Origin: Nodosilinea foveolarum
GTDB lineage: Bacteria > Cyanobacteriota > Cyanobacteriia > Phormidesmidales > Phormidesmidaceae
Direction: 5' to 3'
DNA length: 64,000 bases
NCBI GenBank assembly: GCA_003242035.1
Contig: QBMC01000003.1
Location: 1-64,000, forward strand
Of the stretch, positions 1 through 10,716 are shown piece by piece (within the stretch, counting starts at the first letter, position 1; each line of letters begins with the position of its first letter). The position numbers and the translations under genes are program-made. The notes beneath the pieces were generated by a model. The model made no database searches and was not told the origin of the DNA. It saw only the letters and a program-made list of their open reading frames with translations.

Positions 1-69
1 ACAAGTTGCCCGATGCTCCTTCTTTAATTCCTCTAGCTACGACCTGAATCCTTACGTCTTAGCAGCGAC

Positions 70-306
70 ATGGCTCAGATGATGACCGCATGTATTCAGC
101 GTTGCCGCGACTGTGCGGATACCTGCACCATGTGCGTTCGATTCATGGCGCGCCAGTCGGAAATCCATCCTTATGTTTGTCGAGCTTGCGCTGAGGCGTG
201 CGATCGCTGTGCCAAAGAATGCGGCAGCCACCAGTCAGACCACTGCCAGCGCTGTGCTGAATCTTGCCGAAAATGCGCAGAGCTATGTCGTCAAATGGCT
301 GCATAG
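70..306 (+). CDS. Four-helix-bundle copper-binding/storage-like protein (DUF326/Csp type)
   Basis: 78 aa, Cys-rich with regular CxxxC spacing (CIQRCRDCADTCTMC...CRACAEACDRCAKEC...CQRCAESCRKCAELC). Confidence 0.8.
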   Translation: MAQMMTACIQRCRDCADTCTMCVRFMARQSEIHPYVCRACAEACDRCAKECGSHQSDHCQRCAESCRKCAELCRQMAA

Positions 307-327
307 TAGGTGAAAAGCCACAGGTCA

Positions 328-951
328 CTATGCGATGTTCTTCAATCGGTTGAGTATCTGCAAAACATCCCACAACTCATTCCGCCGTCTGTTCAGAGAG
401 AAGTCATCTGAGAACGCATATTCTCCCTGATCTAACTTGAGGAAAATAGATCGTTCTCCATTGCTAACTAATCCGAACTTTGGCCGATTTTGAGAACTAG
501 AAGCCATGTATGCCAGTGCTTGAGGCAAAGCAGTCGTGACGTTAAAAGATGTTCTTGTAGACTCTACTAGAACAATCCACAGCGCCTCTTGCACTATTAA
601 TGCATCAATGCGTCCCTGATAGACTTTCCGACTCTCATCTTCAAACTCAAAGCGTACAGAAGCCTCAGAGCGTAGTAAGAAAGGGGGATCGTAGAATCTT
701 GCCAATTCTAACAGCGGTGCGATGACTAAGAAGTTGACAGCGTTTTCTAGTAAATGGCCATGCTGTCGATGATATAAATAGCGCTGCTTAATTAGGTCGA
801 GCCTTTTTTGCTCAGCTACAGATAAAGCTTTGAGCTGAGATGTCCACTCTGGGAAAAAGCTGTACGCTTCCAAGCTTGCAGCGACACCATAAACACGCTC
901 AGCCTCAGCGAGGCTACTAATGTAATCTGTGACTGCAAGTAGCTGAACCAT
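328..951 (-). CDS. Type I restriction HsdR-N-like / PD-(D/E)XK nuclease-fold protein
   Basis: ORF 328..1068; the internal Met at 951 (MVQLLAVTDYISSL) is the likelier start because the longer form overlaps the 3' end of the upstream gene. Has a ...RFEFEDE...YQGRIDALIVQEALWIVLVEST pattern. Confidence 0.5.
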   Translation of the reverse strand: MVQLLAVTDYISSLAEAERVYGVAASLEAYSFFPEWTSQLKALSVAEQKRLDLIKQRYLYHRQHGHLLENAVNFLVIAPLLELARFYDPPFLLRSEASVRFEFEDESRKVYQGRIDALIVQEALWIVLVESTRTSFNVTTALPQALAYMASSSQNRPKFGLVSNGERSIFLKLDQGEYAFSDDFSLNRRRNELWDVLQILNRLKNIA

Positions 952-986
952 TTTACGTGGAGGTATAGAAGCCTTTGATCCTCCTA

Positions 987-1910
987 CTATCCTAACTTGC
1001 AAATGGATTCTCCACCTAGCTCGATCCAGCCATGAATCAATCCAGAAGTTGATTGAGCCGCAGCACATTTACCCGCGTTATCAATCACAATTACACCCCC
1101 TTCGCCATTGACTTTAGCCACTAAATATTCAATCCCGGCTTTGGCGGCTTCTGTTGCATTCATACCTTTAAAGTAAACATAATCGGAGACTGTTTTAGAG
1201 AGCACCGTGCGCAAAAACTGTTCTCCATACCCCGTCGCTGAAACCGCGCAGGTTTCGTCATCGGCAAAGACGCCTGCACCTACTACCGGCGTATCGCCGA
1301 CGCGTCCCCACCGCTTGTTTACGAGTCCGCCGGTAGAGGTGGCCGCTGCCAAATTTCCATGGATATCTCTGGCAACTGCGCCAACGGTGCCTAGCTTTTG
1401 TTTGATTTTCTCGTGATCTAAAACAATTCTTCCGGCAGCTTGAGCTTCTTTTAGCTGCTTGATTCTGCCGGGGGTGATGAAGTAGTCGTCTGGGCAAATC
1501 TCAACTTTATAGAGTTTGGCAAATTTGCCCGCGCCTTCGCCCGCTAGCATGACGTGGTCGCCCTGTTCTAGTACTTGGCGAGCTAGAGAAATGGGGTTTT
1601 TGATGTTCTTTACGCAGGTGACCGCGCCTGCTTTAAGGTCGCTGCCGTTCATTAGCGCGGCGTCCATTTCTACCTGTCCGTTTTCGTTGAGGACGGAGCC
1701 TTTACCCGCGTTGTAGAAGGGATCGTTTTCTAGCAAATTAACGCAGTGTTCTACTACGTTTAGGGCGCGATCGCCTTCCTCCAATCGCGCTCTTCCCGCC
1801 TCCAAAATTTTGACAATGCTCTGCTTAAAATCATCTGCACTCGCCTCGTACTTCAGGTCTTCAAGCGCACCCGCGCCACCGTGGATCATCAAAGAATAAG
1901 GCTGAGTCAT
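987..1910 (-). CDS. Isoaspartyl peptidase / L-asparaginase (Ntn hydrolase)
   Basis: MIHGGAGA N-terminus; GTVGAVARDIHGNLAAATSTGG autoprocessing/catalytic Thr motif. Confidence 0.9.
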   Translation of the reverse strand: MTQPYSLMIHGGAGALEDLKYEASADDFKQSIVKILEAGRARLEEGDRALNVVEHCVNLLENDPFYNAGKGSVLNENGQVEMDAALMNGSDLKAGAVTCVKNIKNPISLARQVLEQGDHVMLAGEGAGKFAKLYKVEICPDDYFITPGRIKQLKEAQAAGRIVLDHEKIKQKLGTVGAVARDIHGNLAAATSTGGLVNKRWGRVGDTPVVGAGVFADDETCAVSATGYGEQFLRTVLSKTVSDYVYFKGMNATEAAKAGIEYLVAKVNGEGGVIVIDNAGKCAAAQSTSGLIHGWIELGGESICKLG

Positions 1911-1994
1911 GGTGAAAGGTTCTCTAAAAGTTGTTGATTGGGAGAAAGTGTTAGCTTAAGTCTGTTGTTTATTGAGACTGATAATTGAGACTGC

Positions 1995-3761
1995 TTACTG
2001 AGAATATGACTCTTCAGGATTCAGTTCTTCTAAAATCGTAAAGTGAATGTGGTTAATCGCAAAGTCTCCTAAGGAAACACCCTCGGGCCAGCCCTTAGCC
2101 TTGAACTTAGCGAAAGAGATCCCTTTTCCTAGTTCGGTATGATACCAAGCCAAGCCCATAAAGAACCGGGTTGGATATGGCCCCTGATCGATCACATCGT
2201 CTACGTTAGATTCCATCGGGAGCCAGCCAATCCCAGGCGCGTAAAATTCTAGCCAAACGTGGTTGAAGTCTGGCTCTAGCGGCAGGTTTTTCTTTTCAGG
2301 GAACTGAGGGCATTTGTAGCGACCAATCGTGCGGCAGGCAATGCCGTTTAGTCGGGTTAAGGCCAACAGAATGCCGACATATTCACCACAGGAAGCGGTG
2401 CCTCTAGCCAGGGCAATATCAGGCGTGTCGATTTTGGGTTGAATGCCGTAAGAGAGCTGATCGTAAACGTAGTTACGAATTTTGAGCATTTTTCTGAGGA
2501 GGTTGGTTTCGGTTCCGACGGCGGCTTTGGCGGCGGCCCGAATAATGGGCGTCTCCATCGATAGCTCGTCGTCGTCAACTAGGTAAGCGGCCTTAAAGTC
2601 TTCTGAGAGCGGTGGACTGTTTTCTACGTCCTCGGGAGCGAGATTATATTTGATGCTATACATCTCAATGAGCGCTCTCCAACCAACTAGGCCAGCCTGA
2701 TAGGGCGCAATATGATCGAACTTGAAGACGGCGACGCGCTGACCGTTTTGGATCTCGTCGGTGAAAGGGTGGCCGATGGCTTCTACCTGACGAACTTTTT
2801 GTCGGGGCGTGTCGGCGGGTAAGGCAATGCGCCATTCTGCGCCGCTGAGCGAAAGTTCTTCTAGCGGCAGCATTTCTTCTACATAAGACAGCTCTATGAG
2901 ATAGCCGTTGGAAAGGGTTTGCTTTTTTTCGGGGATGTGGTGGATGAAGAGCGGATGGATGAAGGTGCGATCGCGCAAGGTCAACTGTAGCGGGTCGGCA
3001 GCGTTGGGATCGTCTCGAATATAAGCTTCTTTGTCTGCATAGGAAATATAGCAAACAGATTTGCCGTTTTCTGGGCCGTTTTCTGGGCTGTTTTCTGGGC
3101 CGTTCTCTTGAGGATAGAACGTGATGCCAGTGGGCGAGCCAAAGGGGGTGAGGGCGCTGAATTGAACTTTTCCCGTTTCCAGATCCAGGCAGAAGACGGT
3201 TTGCTCGGCGCGATCGCACACCCAAAGCGCCCCCTCCTCCACGGTCAGGTTCTCAATTCCAATTCCCGGCTGAGCAATCTTGCTAACCGGTTTGCCGCTA
3301 GCTTTGTCAAATACGTGAATATAGCCAGACTTCTCACAGGAAACGTAGACTTTATCGCCGTCCAGAGCGATCCCGTTAGCGGAGTAGGGCAACCGAGCGA
3401 ATTCGACCGGCACGGAAAGCTGAAGCGGATTGGGGTAAGACGAGAAGGTGCTGGAGGCGCGATCGCACTTATAGACAGACTGATCTTTCGCAAACCAGAT
3501 AGCCTCATCCTCAGCGGCAAGTCCCGATGCACCGACCCAATCCGCTGCGTGAAGGCCATTGAGAATAGTGGTGTTGTTTGTTTTCGGCTCGACCTGAGCC
3601 AAATAACCTCGCACCGACTCTAAGGCAATTAATCTACGATCTAACACAGTCAGCCCTGAGATAGCATAAAGCCCGATAGGTCTGACTGTACTTGGCTGAA
3701 CTGAGGCAAAACTAGATGGATTTTGAGAAGATACCGACGACCTTTGAGCATCGTTAGACAT
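1995..3761 (-). CDS. Beta-propeller + transglutaminase-like domain protein
   Basis: C-terminal transglutaminase triad context GTASCGEYVGILLALTRLNGIACRTIGRY...FNHVWLEFYAPGIGWLPMESNVDD; N-terminal propeller-like repeats. Confidence 0.8.
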   Translation of the reverse strand: MSNDAQRSSVSSQNPSSFASVQPSTVRPIGLYAISGLTVLDRRLIALESVRGYLAQVEPKTNNTTILNGLHAADWVGASGLAAEDEAIWFAKDQSVYKCDRASSTFSSYPNPLQLSVPVEFARLPYSANGIALDGDKVYVSCEKSGYIHVFDKASGKPVSKIAQPGIGIENLTVEEGALWVCDRAEQTVFCLDLETGKVQFSALTPFGSPTGITFYPQENGPENSPENGPENGKSVCYISYADKEAYIRDDPNAADPLQLTLRDRTFIHPLFIHHIPEKKQTLSNGYLIELSYVEEMLPLEELSLSGAEWRIALPADTPRQKVRQVEAIGHPFTDEIQNGQRVAVFKFDHIAPYQAGLVGWRALIEMYSIKYNLAPEDVENSPPLSEDFKAAYLVDDDELSMETPIIRAAAKAAVGTETNLLRKMLKIRNYVYDQLSYGIQPKIDTPDIALARGTASCGEYVGILLALTRLNGIACRTIGRYKCPQFPEKKNLPLEPDFNHVWLEFYAPGIGWLPMESNVDDVIDQGPYPTRFFMGLAWYHTELGKGISFAKFKAKGWPEGVSLGDFAINHIHFTILEELNPEESYSQ

Positions 3762-4060
3762 GTTTGAATATCACGCTGTAGTACATTATCTGCTGGCTTG
3801 AGTCGTCGTATTTGCTGAAATTGAGTTTTCTCCGATTGTTCTCCAGTTATCTTCAACGACACGGTATTAAATAAACATAGTAGATCAGGAATCCGATTCG
3901 CTGTTAGGCTGGTTTAAGGGGGTATTCCCTTGAGAATTCTACGCTAAACGCGCTTTATCAAGATACCTTTGAGAAAAATAAGGCTGAGCAAAATAAGGCC
4001 CGAAGTGGCATCCTAAAAAGCGAAGCAAAGGCTACAACCCTATAACAACTGCTAACTCCG

Positions 4061-4294
4061 ATGAAATCAATCTACGATCCTGACAAAGACATTTTACATA
4101 TTTCCTTGACGAAAGCTGTTGTTGAGGAAACCACTCAGATTGCGCCAGGTCTTATTCTAGACTACGACGAAGACGGCAAAGTTATTGGGCTAGAGATTAG
4201 AAAAGCCTCTCAAAAAGTGGACGATCCCTACGAAATGACTCACTTAGTGGGGAAAGGCAACGAAAATAAGCCGCCTGCTAAAGGAATTCTATAG
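4061..4294 (+). CDS. DUF2283 family protein
   Basis: YDPDKDILHISLTKA...EETTQIAPGLILDYDEDGKVIGLEIRKAS. Confidence 0.85.
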   Translation: MKSIYDPDKDILHISLTKAVVEETTQIAPGLILDYDEDGKVIGLEIRKASQKVDDPYEMTHLVGKGNENKPPAKGIL

Positions 4295-4303
4295 CAGACG
4301 GCT
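4269..4303 (+). terminator. Hairpin overlapping the stop codon of the DUF2283 gene
   Basis: AGCCGCCTGCTA (4269-4280) / TAGCAGACGGCT (4292-4303), 12-bp stem with one mismatch; stop codon TAG at 4292-4294. No clear T-tract. Confidence 0.4.
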
Positions 4304-4429
4304 GATTTGGTCGGGGCGAACCCGGATGATTAAATTCGATGCTTGGGCGTCACGAGACAACTCTCTCATGACGCCTTGTTGTCGTATCCTTTGGATGATG
4401 TCTTGCCTTGAGTTCGTCGGTTTGGACAG

Positions 4430-4651
4430 CTAATCGTTCATCCAAGATTCACTGCCGATCAGGTCGCATACGGAGTCTCTGAGTAAATACTCGTTAACTT
4501 CTAAAACTTGCTCTACCGATCTCCATTCAGCGGTGCTGTAATATCTCGCCAGCGCATATATTTGCTGACGCTTTGCAATCGTGCCTTTTTCGACTAAAGC
4601 CTGCACATCTTCTTGAATTGAGCTAATAGAGCAGCGGCGTTCTGTAAGCAT
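4430..4651 (-). CDS. DUF4327 family protein
   Basis: QQIYALARYYSTAEWRSVEQVLEVNEYLLRDSVCDLIGSESW resembles the recalled DUF4327 pattern. Confidence 0.65.
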   Translation of the reverse strand: MLTERRCSISSIQEDVQALVEKGTIAKRQQIYALARYYSTAEWRSVEQVLEVNEYLLRDSVCDLIGSESWMND

Positions 4652-5537
4652 GGTAGTGTCCTGGTAAGTGAGCTAGAACGCCGTATCCTGCTGACGCTTC
4701 TTAACCGCGAGGCGATCGCGATATAGGTGAAGATGACCGCTGGTAACGGTGTTCTAAAAGCTAAAATCTGTAGTCATCAAAGCGAGTTATCGAAGCGTAA
4801 GCAGAGACGATGAAGATAACTTGATAAGCCTGCTATAGCAACGGTTCTATTATAGCTAACGGTTAGTGACCGCTGAGTTTTTTAAAGATTAAAGCAGAAA
4901 TAATGCTCAGCGAGAAAATCTGTTCTACCGACGTATTTTATGTTCAGTTTCTTCAGGTTTAGCTGCTCTGTATCCAATTTTAGGTGCGAGGCTATTCAGC
5001 TTTTTAAAATTTGTATTTTGGAAGAATGGTATCCTTTCGAACTCAGATACTTCTTCTACGGGTTACGCTTACTAATGGTGGTATTGTATAACACCGTTTT
5101 ATAGCTGAATCAGCTAGTTAGTCAAGGTTTCATAACATTACCCCGTCAGTATTATTGAGTCTATATGAGATGAGACGACTCCGTATGACTTGCCTTTGCT
5201 AGATCCTGAGCTTTCGCGTTATGCAGGCGATCGCGCTAGCCGATAGACAACTCATCTATAGCCTTCTGTTTGTCTTTTGGGTGGCATACCTTGGCAAGGT
5301 TAAGAGAGAAATAACACATTTAATAGTTGCCAGCATTTATTGAGGCAAACGCTGACAATATGCGTTGATTAGATGGGTTAGCGATCGCGCTATGGTTCTA
5401 TTCTAAAGAAAAGCTTTCAAAATCCATGCTACGAAGATTCGTGCTATGCCAGAAGCGGGCGATAATAGTGAGCTGTTTGCTAAAAATCTGACGTACTTAA
5501 AGATCTGACAGCAGAGTAGTTTGATAGGAAATTTTCA

Positions 5538-7637
5538 ATGACCGACCGAATTTTAATGTGTGCACCTCATCATTACGATGTGGACTACGTAATTAACCCC
5601 TGGATGGAGGGGAATATTCATCGCTCGTCGCGCGATCGCGCAGAAGCGCAGTGGAACCAACTCTACGAAGTGCTAAAGACGCACGCTGAAGTAGTGCTAG
5701 TAGAGCCGCAGAAGGGCTGGCCAGATATGGTATTCGCGGCGAATGCGGGCCTGGTACTGGGCGATCAGTGTGTGCTGAGTCGGTTCTTTCATCCCGAGCG
5801 ACAGGGGGAGGAGCCGCATTTTCAGAAATGGTTTGAGGACAATGGGTTTACGGTGCATACGCTGCCCGAGAGCTTGCCTTTTGAAGGGGCGGGCGATGCG
5901 CTGATAGACCGCGCGGGGCACTGGGTTTGGGCGGGCTATGGCTTTCGCTCCGAGCTAGACTCTCACGCTTATTTGGCAAAATGGCTAGATGTGGAAGTGG
6001 TGTCGCTGCGCTTGGTAGACAATCGGTTTTACCATTTAGACACCTGCTTTTGTCCGCTGAAGGACGGGTACTTGATGTACTATCCGCCCGCGTTTGACGA
6101 CTATTCCAACCGGCTGATTGAGATGCGTGTCCCTGAAGATAAGCGCATCGTGATAGAAGAGGTAGACGCGATTAACTTTGCCTGCAATACGGTGAATGTG
6201 GATCGGGTGGTGGTGATGAATAAAGCGAGCGAGGCTTTAACGAAGGCGCTGGGCGATCGCGGGTTTAAAGTGGTCGAAACGCCGCTCACTGAGTTTTTGA
6301 AAGCGGGCGGTGCGGCTAAGTGCCTCACGCTAAAGGTGAACGAGGCGCGACAGGCAACGCCTCAATCTTCAACGATTGAGTCTCGAACGATTCTCATGGA
6401 GGGACACCTGCTAGATTCGGGGCTGGTGAATCGGGCGCTCGATACGATTGTGGCGGGTGGCGGTAGCTTTCAGGTGCTGAGCTTTGACTTGGGCAAGCAA
6501 AGACAAGACAGCTCCAGGGCAGAGGTCAAAGTATCTGCGCCAGACGATTCGGTGATGGGCGACATCATGGGTCAGCTAGTTGATTTGGGCGCAGTTACCA
6601 TGCCGGACGAAGAGGCTGCAATCTCTGCGGCTTTAGAAGGCGTTGTGCAAGATGGGGTTGCCCCAGACGACTTTTACGTCACGACGATTTATCCAACTGA
6701 GGTATGTGTTGACCGGCAGTGGCTGCGGGTCGAGGGTCAGCGGATGGATGGCGCGATCGCTATCACTCAAGACAAAGGTCAGTCCGTTGCGAAGTGCAAG
6801 CTGCTGCGCGATTTGCTCGAAGGTGAAGAGGTTGTCGTCGGCAGCAAAGGCATTCATACGATTCGCACTGCGCCTTCGCTGAAGAAAAAAATGGATGACT
6901 TTAGCTTTATGGGCGCGGGCGTGTCGAGTGAGCGCCGAGTGGAGCTAGTGGTGGATCAAATTGCCTGGGATCTGCGGCAAATTCGCGATCGCGGTGGCAA
7001 AGTAGTCGTCACGGCTGGCCCAGTGGTGATTCATACGGGCGGCAGCGAGCACCTGAAGAATTTGATTCGCGGCGGGTATGTACATGCGTTGCTAGGGGGA
7101 AATGCGATCGCTGTGCACGATATTGAGCAATCCATGAAAGGCACGTCTTTAGGCATGGACATGAAGCGTGGCGTCTCGGTGCATGGCGGTCATCGGCATC
7201 ACTTGCAGGCCATCAACACCGTGCGTCGGCACGGCAGCATTGCCAAAACCGTTGAGGCGGGTGTGCTTAAAAGCGGCGTGATGTACGAATGCGTCAAAAA
7301 CAATATCCCGTTCTCTTTGGCCGGTTCTATTCGCGACGATGGGCCGCTGCCGGATACCAAGATGGATCTGTTAGAAGCGCAGGCGGATTATGCTCGGCTG
7401 ATTGAGGGTGCGGACTTAATTTTGATGCTCTCGACCATGCTGCATTCTATTGGCGTGGGCAATATGACACCGGCCGGAGTGAAGATGGTTTGCGTGGATA
7501 TTAACCCAGCGGTGGTGACTAAATTAAGCGATCGCGGTTCTGTTGAATCGACCGGTGTCGTCACTGACGTGGGCCTGTTCTTGAGTCTGCTAGTGCAAAA
7601 ACTGGGTAAGTTGACCGGGCAGTACGCGCAGGTTTAA
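5538..7637 (+). CDS. argZ: Bifunctional arginine dihydrolase / ornithine cyclodeaminase-type protein (AgrE/ArgZ family)
   Basis: N-terminal guanidine-modifying fold (MCAPHHYDVDYVINPWMEGN...PDMVFAANAGL...HLDTCFCPL) fused to a C-terminal LOR/SDH-type domain. Confidence 0.88.
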   Translation: MTDRILMCAPHHYDVDYVINPWMEGNIHRSSRDRAEAQWNQLYEVLKTHAEVVLVEPQKGWPDMVFAANAGLVLGDQCVLSRFFHPERQGEEPHFQKWFEDNGFTVHTLPESLPFEGAGDALIDRAGHWVWAGYGFRSELDSHAYLAKWLDVEVVSLRLVDNRFYHLDTCFCPLKDGYLMYYPPAFDDYSNRLIEMRVPEDKRIVIEEVDAINFACNTVNVDRVVVMNKASEALTKALGDRGFKVVETPLTEFLKAGGAAKCLTLKVNEARQATPQSSTIESRTILMEGHLLDSGLVNRALDTIVAGGGSFQVLSFDLGKQRQDSSRAEVKVSAPDDSVMGDIMGQLVDLGAVTMPDEEAAISAALEGVVQDGVAPDDFYVTTIYPTEVCVDRQWLRVEGQRMDGAIAITQDKGQSVAKCKLLRDLLEGEEVVVGSKGIHTIRTAPSLKKKMDDFSFMGAGVSSERRVELVVDQIAWDLRQIRDRGGKVVVTAGPVVIHTGGSEHLKNLIRGGYVHALLGGNAIAVHDIEQSMKGTSLGMDMKRGVSVHGGHRHHLQAINTVRRHGSIAKTVEAGVLKSGVMYECVKNNIPFSLAGSIRDDGPLPDTKMDLLEAQADYARLIEGADLILMLSTMLHSIGVGNMTPAGVKMVCVDINPAVVTKLSDRGSVESTGVVTDVGLFLSLLVQKLGKLTGQYAQV

Positions 7638-7649
7638 TCCTTAAAAATA

Positions 7650-7686
7650 CGGGTGGGCATTCCGTCGATGCTCACCCGATTTTTTC
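7650..7686 (+). terminator. Rho-independent-type terminator after argZ/agrE
   Basis: CGGGTGGGCAT / ATGCTCACCCG stem followed by ATTTTTTCG. Confidence 0.8.
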
Positions 7687-7843
7687 GTCCCAGTAGTGAG
7701 CAATTCCTTCAGCTCCTTTCCTTTTGGCCCATTCGTTGAGTGCGGTGCGATCGCCCTGATAGCCATACTGCGGCACACTCATTCCGCAAGAAGTCTGCAC
7801 CAAATCAACGCTCAAATCAAAGATCTGACAGAACTATGGTGAA

Positions 7844-8875
7844 CTAAATCACATCGTCCACAATATTCTGCATTTCCATCGGCGGACGCTTGTAATCTAT
7901 TTTTTCTTGTCTGGGCGGTAGCGTCATGGGTGGCGGCGTCAAATCTTTGTAGGCGATTTGATGCAGCAGATGATTGATGCAGTTGAGCCTTGCCCGCCTT
8001 TTATCATCGGCCTCTACTACATTCCAGGGCGATCGGGTTGTATCCGTCGCCGCAAACATATCGTCTTTAGCCATAGAGTAGTCAAACCATCGCGCTCTAG
8101 CCTCCAAATCCATCGGGCTAAGTTTCCACCGCTTAGTCGGGTCGTTCAGCCGATCTTGAAAGCGCTTTTCTTGTTCTTCATCGCTCACCGAGAACCAGTA
8201 CTTCACCAGCACAACCCCAGCGCGTTGCAGCATGTGCTCAAACTCCGGACAAGAGCGTAAAAATTCCACATACTCCTGCTGTGTACAAAATCCCATAACT
8301 TTTTCTACTCCCGCTCGGTTGTACCAGCTTCGGTCGAATAGAACAATCTCACCAGCGGTGGGTAGTTGTGCCACATATCGCTGAAAGTACCATTGTCCTT
8401 TCTCCTCATCGTTAGGAGCCGCTAGAGCCACTGTTCGGCAAATTCGAGGATTCAGGCATTCGGTAATCCGCTGGATTGCGCCGCCTTTACCCGCCGCATC
8501 GCGTCCTTCAAAAAGAACAACAACTTTCAGTCCCTTGGCCTTTACCCAGTACTGAAGCTTTACCAGCTCTGCTTGCAGTTTTTCTAGCTCTTTCTTGTAG
8601 GTTTTTTTGCCTAGTTTTTTAGACTTCTTAATTTTTTTGGACTTTTGGTCGCTGTGTTTTTCACTATTTTTAACACTGTCCTCATCGGGTTTGGAGCGGG
8701 TGCTATCGTCTTCGCGACCCGAGAGCTTGCTCTTCTTTCCGCTAGTTTTCTGGTTTGACTGCTCATTGTCTTTACTTTCTACCGATTTGGCTTTATTAGA
8801 AGACGATGAAACTACGCTGTCTGAGGTGCCATTAGAACTTGTAGTGGCGGTGGATTGTTTTTTCTTTTTTGCCAT
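7844..8875 (-). CDS. ppk2: Polyphosphate kinase 2 family protein with Lys/Ser-rich N-terminal extension
   Basis: VVVLFEGRDAAGKGGAIQRITE Walker A; FDRSWYNRAGVEKVMGFC; ~90-aa low-complexity basic N-terminus. Confidence 0.9.
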   Translation of the reverse strand: MAKKKKQSTATTSSNGTSDSVVSSSSNKAKSVESKDNEQSNQKTSGKKSKLSGREDDSTRSKPDEDSVKNSEKHSDQKSKKIKKSKKLGKKTYKKELEKLQAELVKLQYWVKAKGLKVVVLFEGRDAAGKGGAIQRITECLNPRICRTVALAAPNDEEKGQWYFQRYVAQLPTAGEIVLFDRSWYNRAGVEKVMGFCTQQEYVEFLRSCPEFEHMLQRAGVVLVKYWFSVSDEEQEKRFQDRLNDPTKRWKLSPMDLEARARWFDYSMAKDDMFAATDTTRSPWNVVEADDKRRARLNCINHLLHQIAYKDLTPPPMTLPPRQEKIDYKRPPMEMQNIVDDVI

Positions 8876-9038
8876 GAATCTTCTAGCTACCTTAGGTTAT
8901 CTACCAGCGTAGAACAGGTTTTTAGAACTCAGGCACAATTTTAGAAGGTGTTAACGAATCGTTAATCTGTGGGCGGTGAGGTGCCGCACTAGGCAAGGGC
9001 TTCTATGATATGGGGGTAGTTGGCGGGGCGATGAGCGC

Positions 9039-9893
9039 ATGAAAGTGGGAATTTTGGGCATCGGGTTGATGGGAGGCCCAATGGCACTGAAGCTTCAGGC
9101 GGATGGGTTTGAGGTGATGGCGTGGAATCGAACTTTGAAGAAGCTGACGCCGCTAAGAGAGGCCGGGATTGAGACTACGGAAGTGGCGGGTGGAGCGATC
9201 GCTGCCTGCGATGTCACCATTACAATGCTCAGCGATGCCGCTGCTACCGAAAGCGCACTATTTGCAGACGCTTCGGCCCTGGCAGAGCGCACAATATTAC
9301 AAATGGCGACCATTGCCCCCGAAGAAAGTCGTCTGCTAAAGCAGCAAGTAGAGGCGGCAGGCGGCACCTATTTAGAAGCGCCAGTATTAGGAAGCACTCC
9401 GGAAGTAAAAGACGGCTCGCTGATCGTCATGGTTGGCGCAACGCCCGAGCAGTTTGAGCAGTGGATGCCGGTATTTAAATGCTTTGGCGTGGAGCCTCAG
9501 CTCATGGGGCCAGTGGGCACCGCAGCGGCGACTAAGCTAGCGATGAATCAATTGATTGGGACGTTGACCTCAGCGTTTTCGATGAGCTTGGGATTGGTAC
9601 AGCGAGAAGGCTTAGATCTAGAAAAGTTTATGACGCTGGTGCGAGCGAGTGCGCTGTATGCGCCGCAGTTTGATAAGAAATTGGGTCGGATGTGTGATCG
9701 CAATTTCGAAGATCCAAACTTTCCGACCAAGCACCTACTCAAAGACATGAATTTGTTCGTGCAGGCGGCTGAGAATAAAGATATTGATGCGAGGGTGGCG
9801 GCGGGTGTGAGTGCGATCGCCCAAAAAGCGATCTCTCAAGGTCTAGCCAACAAAGATTATTCGTCCATCTACAGCGCGGTTAATCCGGATTAG
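9039..9893 (+). CDS. NAD(P)-dependent oxidoreductase (3-hydroxyisobutyrate dehydrogenase / GLYR1-like)
   Basis: GILGIGLMGGPMALKL Rossmann motif; EAPVLGSTPEVKDGSLIVMVG. Confidence 0.9.
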   Translation: MKVGILGIGLMGGPMALKLQADGFEVMAWNRTLKKLTPLREAGIETTEVAGGAIAACDVTITMLSDAAATESALFADASALAERTILQMATIAPEESRLLKQQVEAAGGTYLEAPVLGSTPEVKDGSLIVMVGATPEQFEQWMPVFKCFGVEPQLMGPVGTAAATKLAMNQLIGTLTSAFSMSLGLVQREGLDLEKFMTLVRASALYAPQFDKKLGRMCDRNFEDPNFPTKHLLKDMNLFVQAAENKDIDARVAAGVSAIAQKAISQGLANKDYSSIYSAVNPD

Positions 9894-9915
9894 ACCGATT
9901 CGAACGGCGTCCTTT

Positions 9916-10716
9916 CTATGCAGTCAGAACAGGCTCTTTTACCCGTTTCGCCACTTGGTTTTTCGCTTCAGTAACCCCATCCTTTGCATTACCGAACCGG
10001 CGATCGCGCTGCTGATAGGTTTGTAGTGCCCGATGAAACTCACCCCGGTCAAAGTCGGGCCAAAAGGCACGGGTAAAGTACATTTCGGTATAGGCCAACT
10101 GCCAGAGTAAGAAGTTGCTCAGGCGCTGTTCGCCGCTGGTGCGAATGAGCAAATCGGGATCGCTGCCTGCGGTATAAAGATGCTGACTAAGTATCTCTTC
10201 GCTAATGGCTTCTGAAGACAGCTCGCCGCGCTCTACTTTTTGGGCGACCTGCTGACAGGCCTGAACAATCTCACTGCGGCTACCGTAGTTAATCGCGACA
10301 TTAAAATCTATGCCGGTGTTATCCGCCGTCTCTTCCATCGCTCTTTTAATCTCTGCTTGCAAGGAAGGAGAGAGGGCTTCAAGCTCGCCAATAAAGCGAA
10401 TACAAACGCCTTCGCGATGCATTTCTTTCAGCTCTTTACGCAGCATTTTTTCAAACAACACCATTAAAAAGTCCACCTCGGACGTGGGCCGCCGCCAGTT
10501 TTCGGTAGAGAAGGCGTAGGCCGTCAGCGCCCCAATGCCCCAGTCTTTGCAGCAGCGCAGCAGATCTTTGAGAATTTTTGCCCCCTGCCGATGGCCGACT
10601 ACACGCGGCAGCCCTCGCTGATTGGCCCAGCGACCGTTGCCGTCCATGATGACAGCGACATGATTCGGCAGGCACTGAGGGTTGAGATCGTCGGGAAGAA
10701 CAGAGTATAGGCTCAT
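9916..10716 (-). CDS. uppS: Isoprenyl transferase (undecaprenyl diphosphate synthase family)
   Basis: [52 protein letters not shown]. Confidence 0.95.
   Translation of the reverse strand: MSLYSVLPDDLNPQCLPNHVAVIMDGNGRWANQRGLPRVVGHRQGAKILKDLLRCCKDWGIGALTAYAFSTENWRRPTSEVDFLMVLFEKMLRKELKEMHREGVCIRFIGELEALSPSLQAEIKRAMEETADNTGIDFNVAINYGSRSEIVQACQQVAQKVERGELSSEAISEEILSQHLYTAGSDPDLLIRTSGEQRLSNFLLWQLAYTEMYFTRAFWPDFDRGEFHRALQTYQQRDRRFGNAKDGVTEAKNQVAKRVKEPVLTA

Noticed and set aside
2665-3225. 186-aa minus-strand Arg/Ser-rich ORF
   Set aside because: Alternative frame inside the transglutaminase-domain gene; low-complexity out-of-frame composition.
4652-5537. 886-bp intergenic region upstream of argZ/agrE, searched for tRNA, NtcA site or small ORF
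   Set aside because: No convincing tRNA fold, GTA-N8-TAC site with promoter spacing, or coding signal found by eye.
7844-8875. Lys/Ser-rich N-terminus of PPK2 as a separate gene or frameshift
   Set aside because: It is in frame and continuous; basic low-complexity extensions on PPK2 proteins are plausible.
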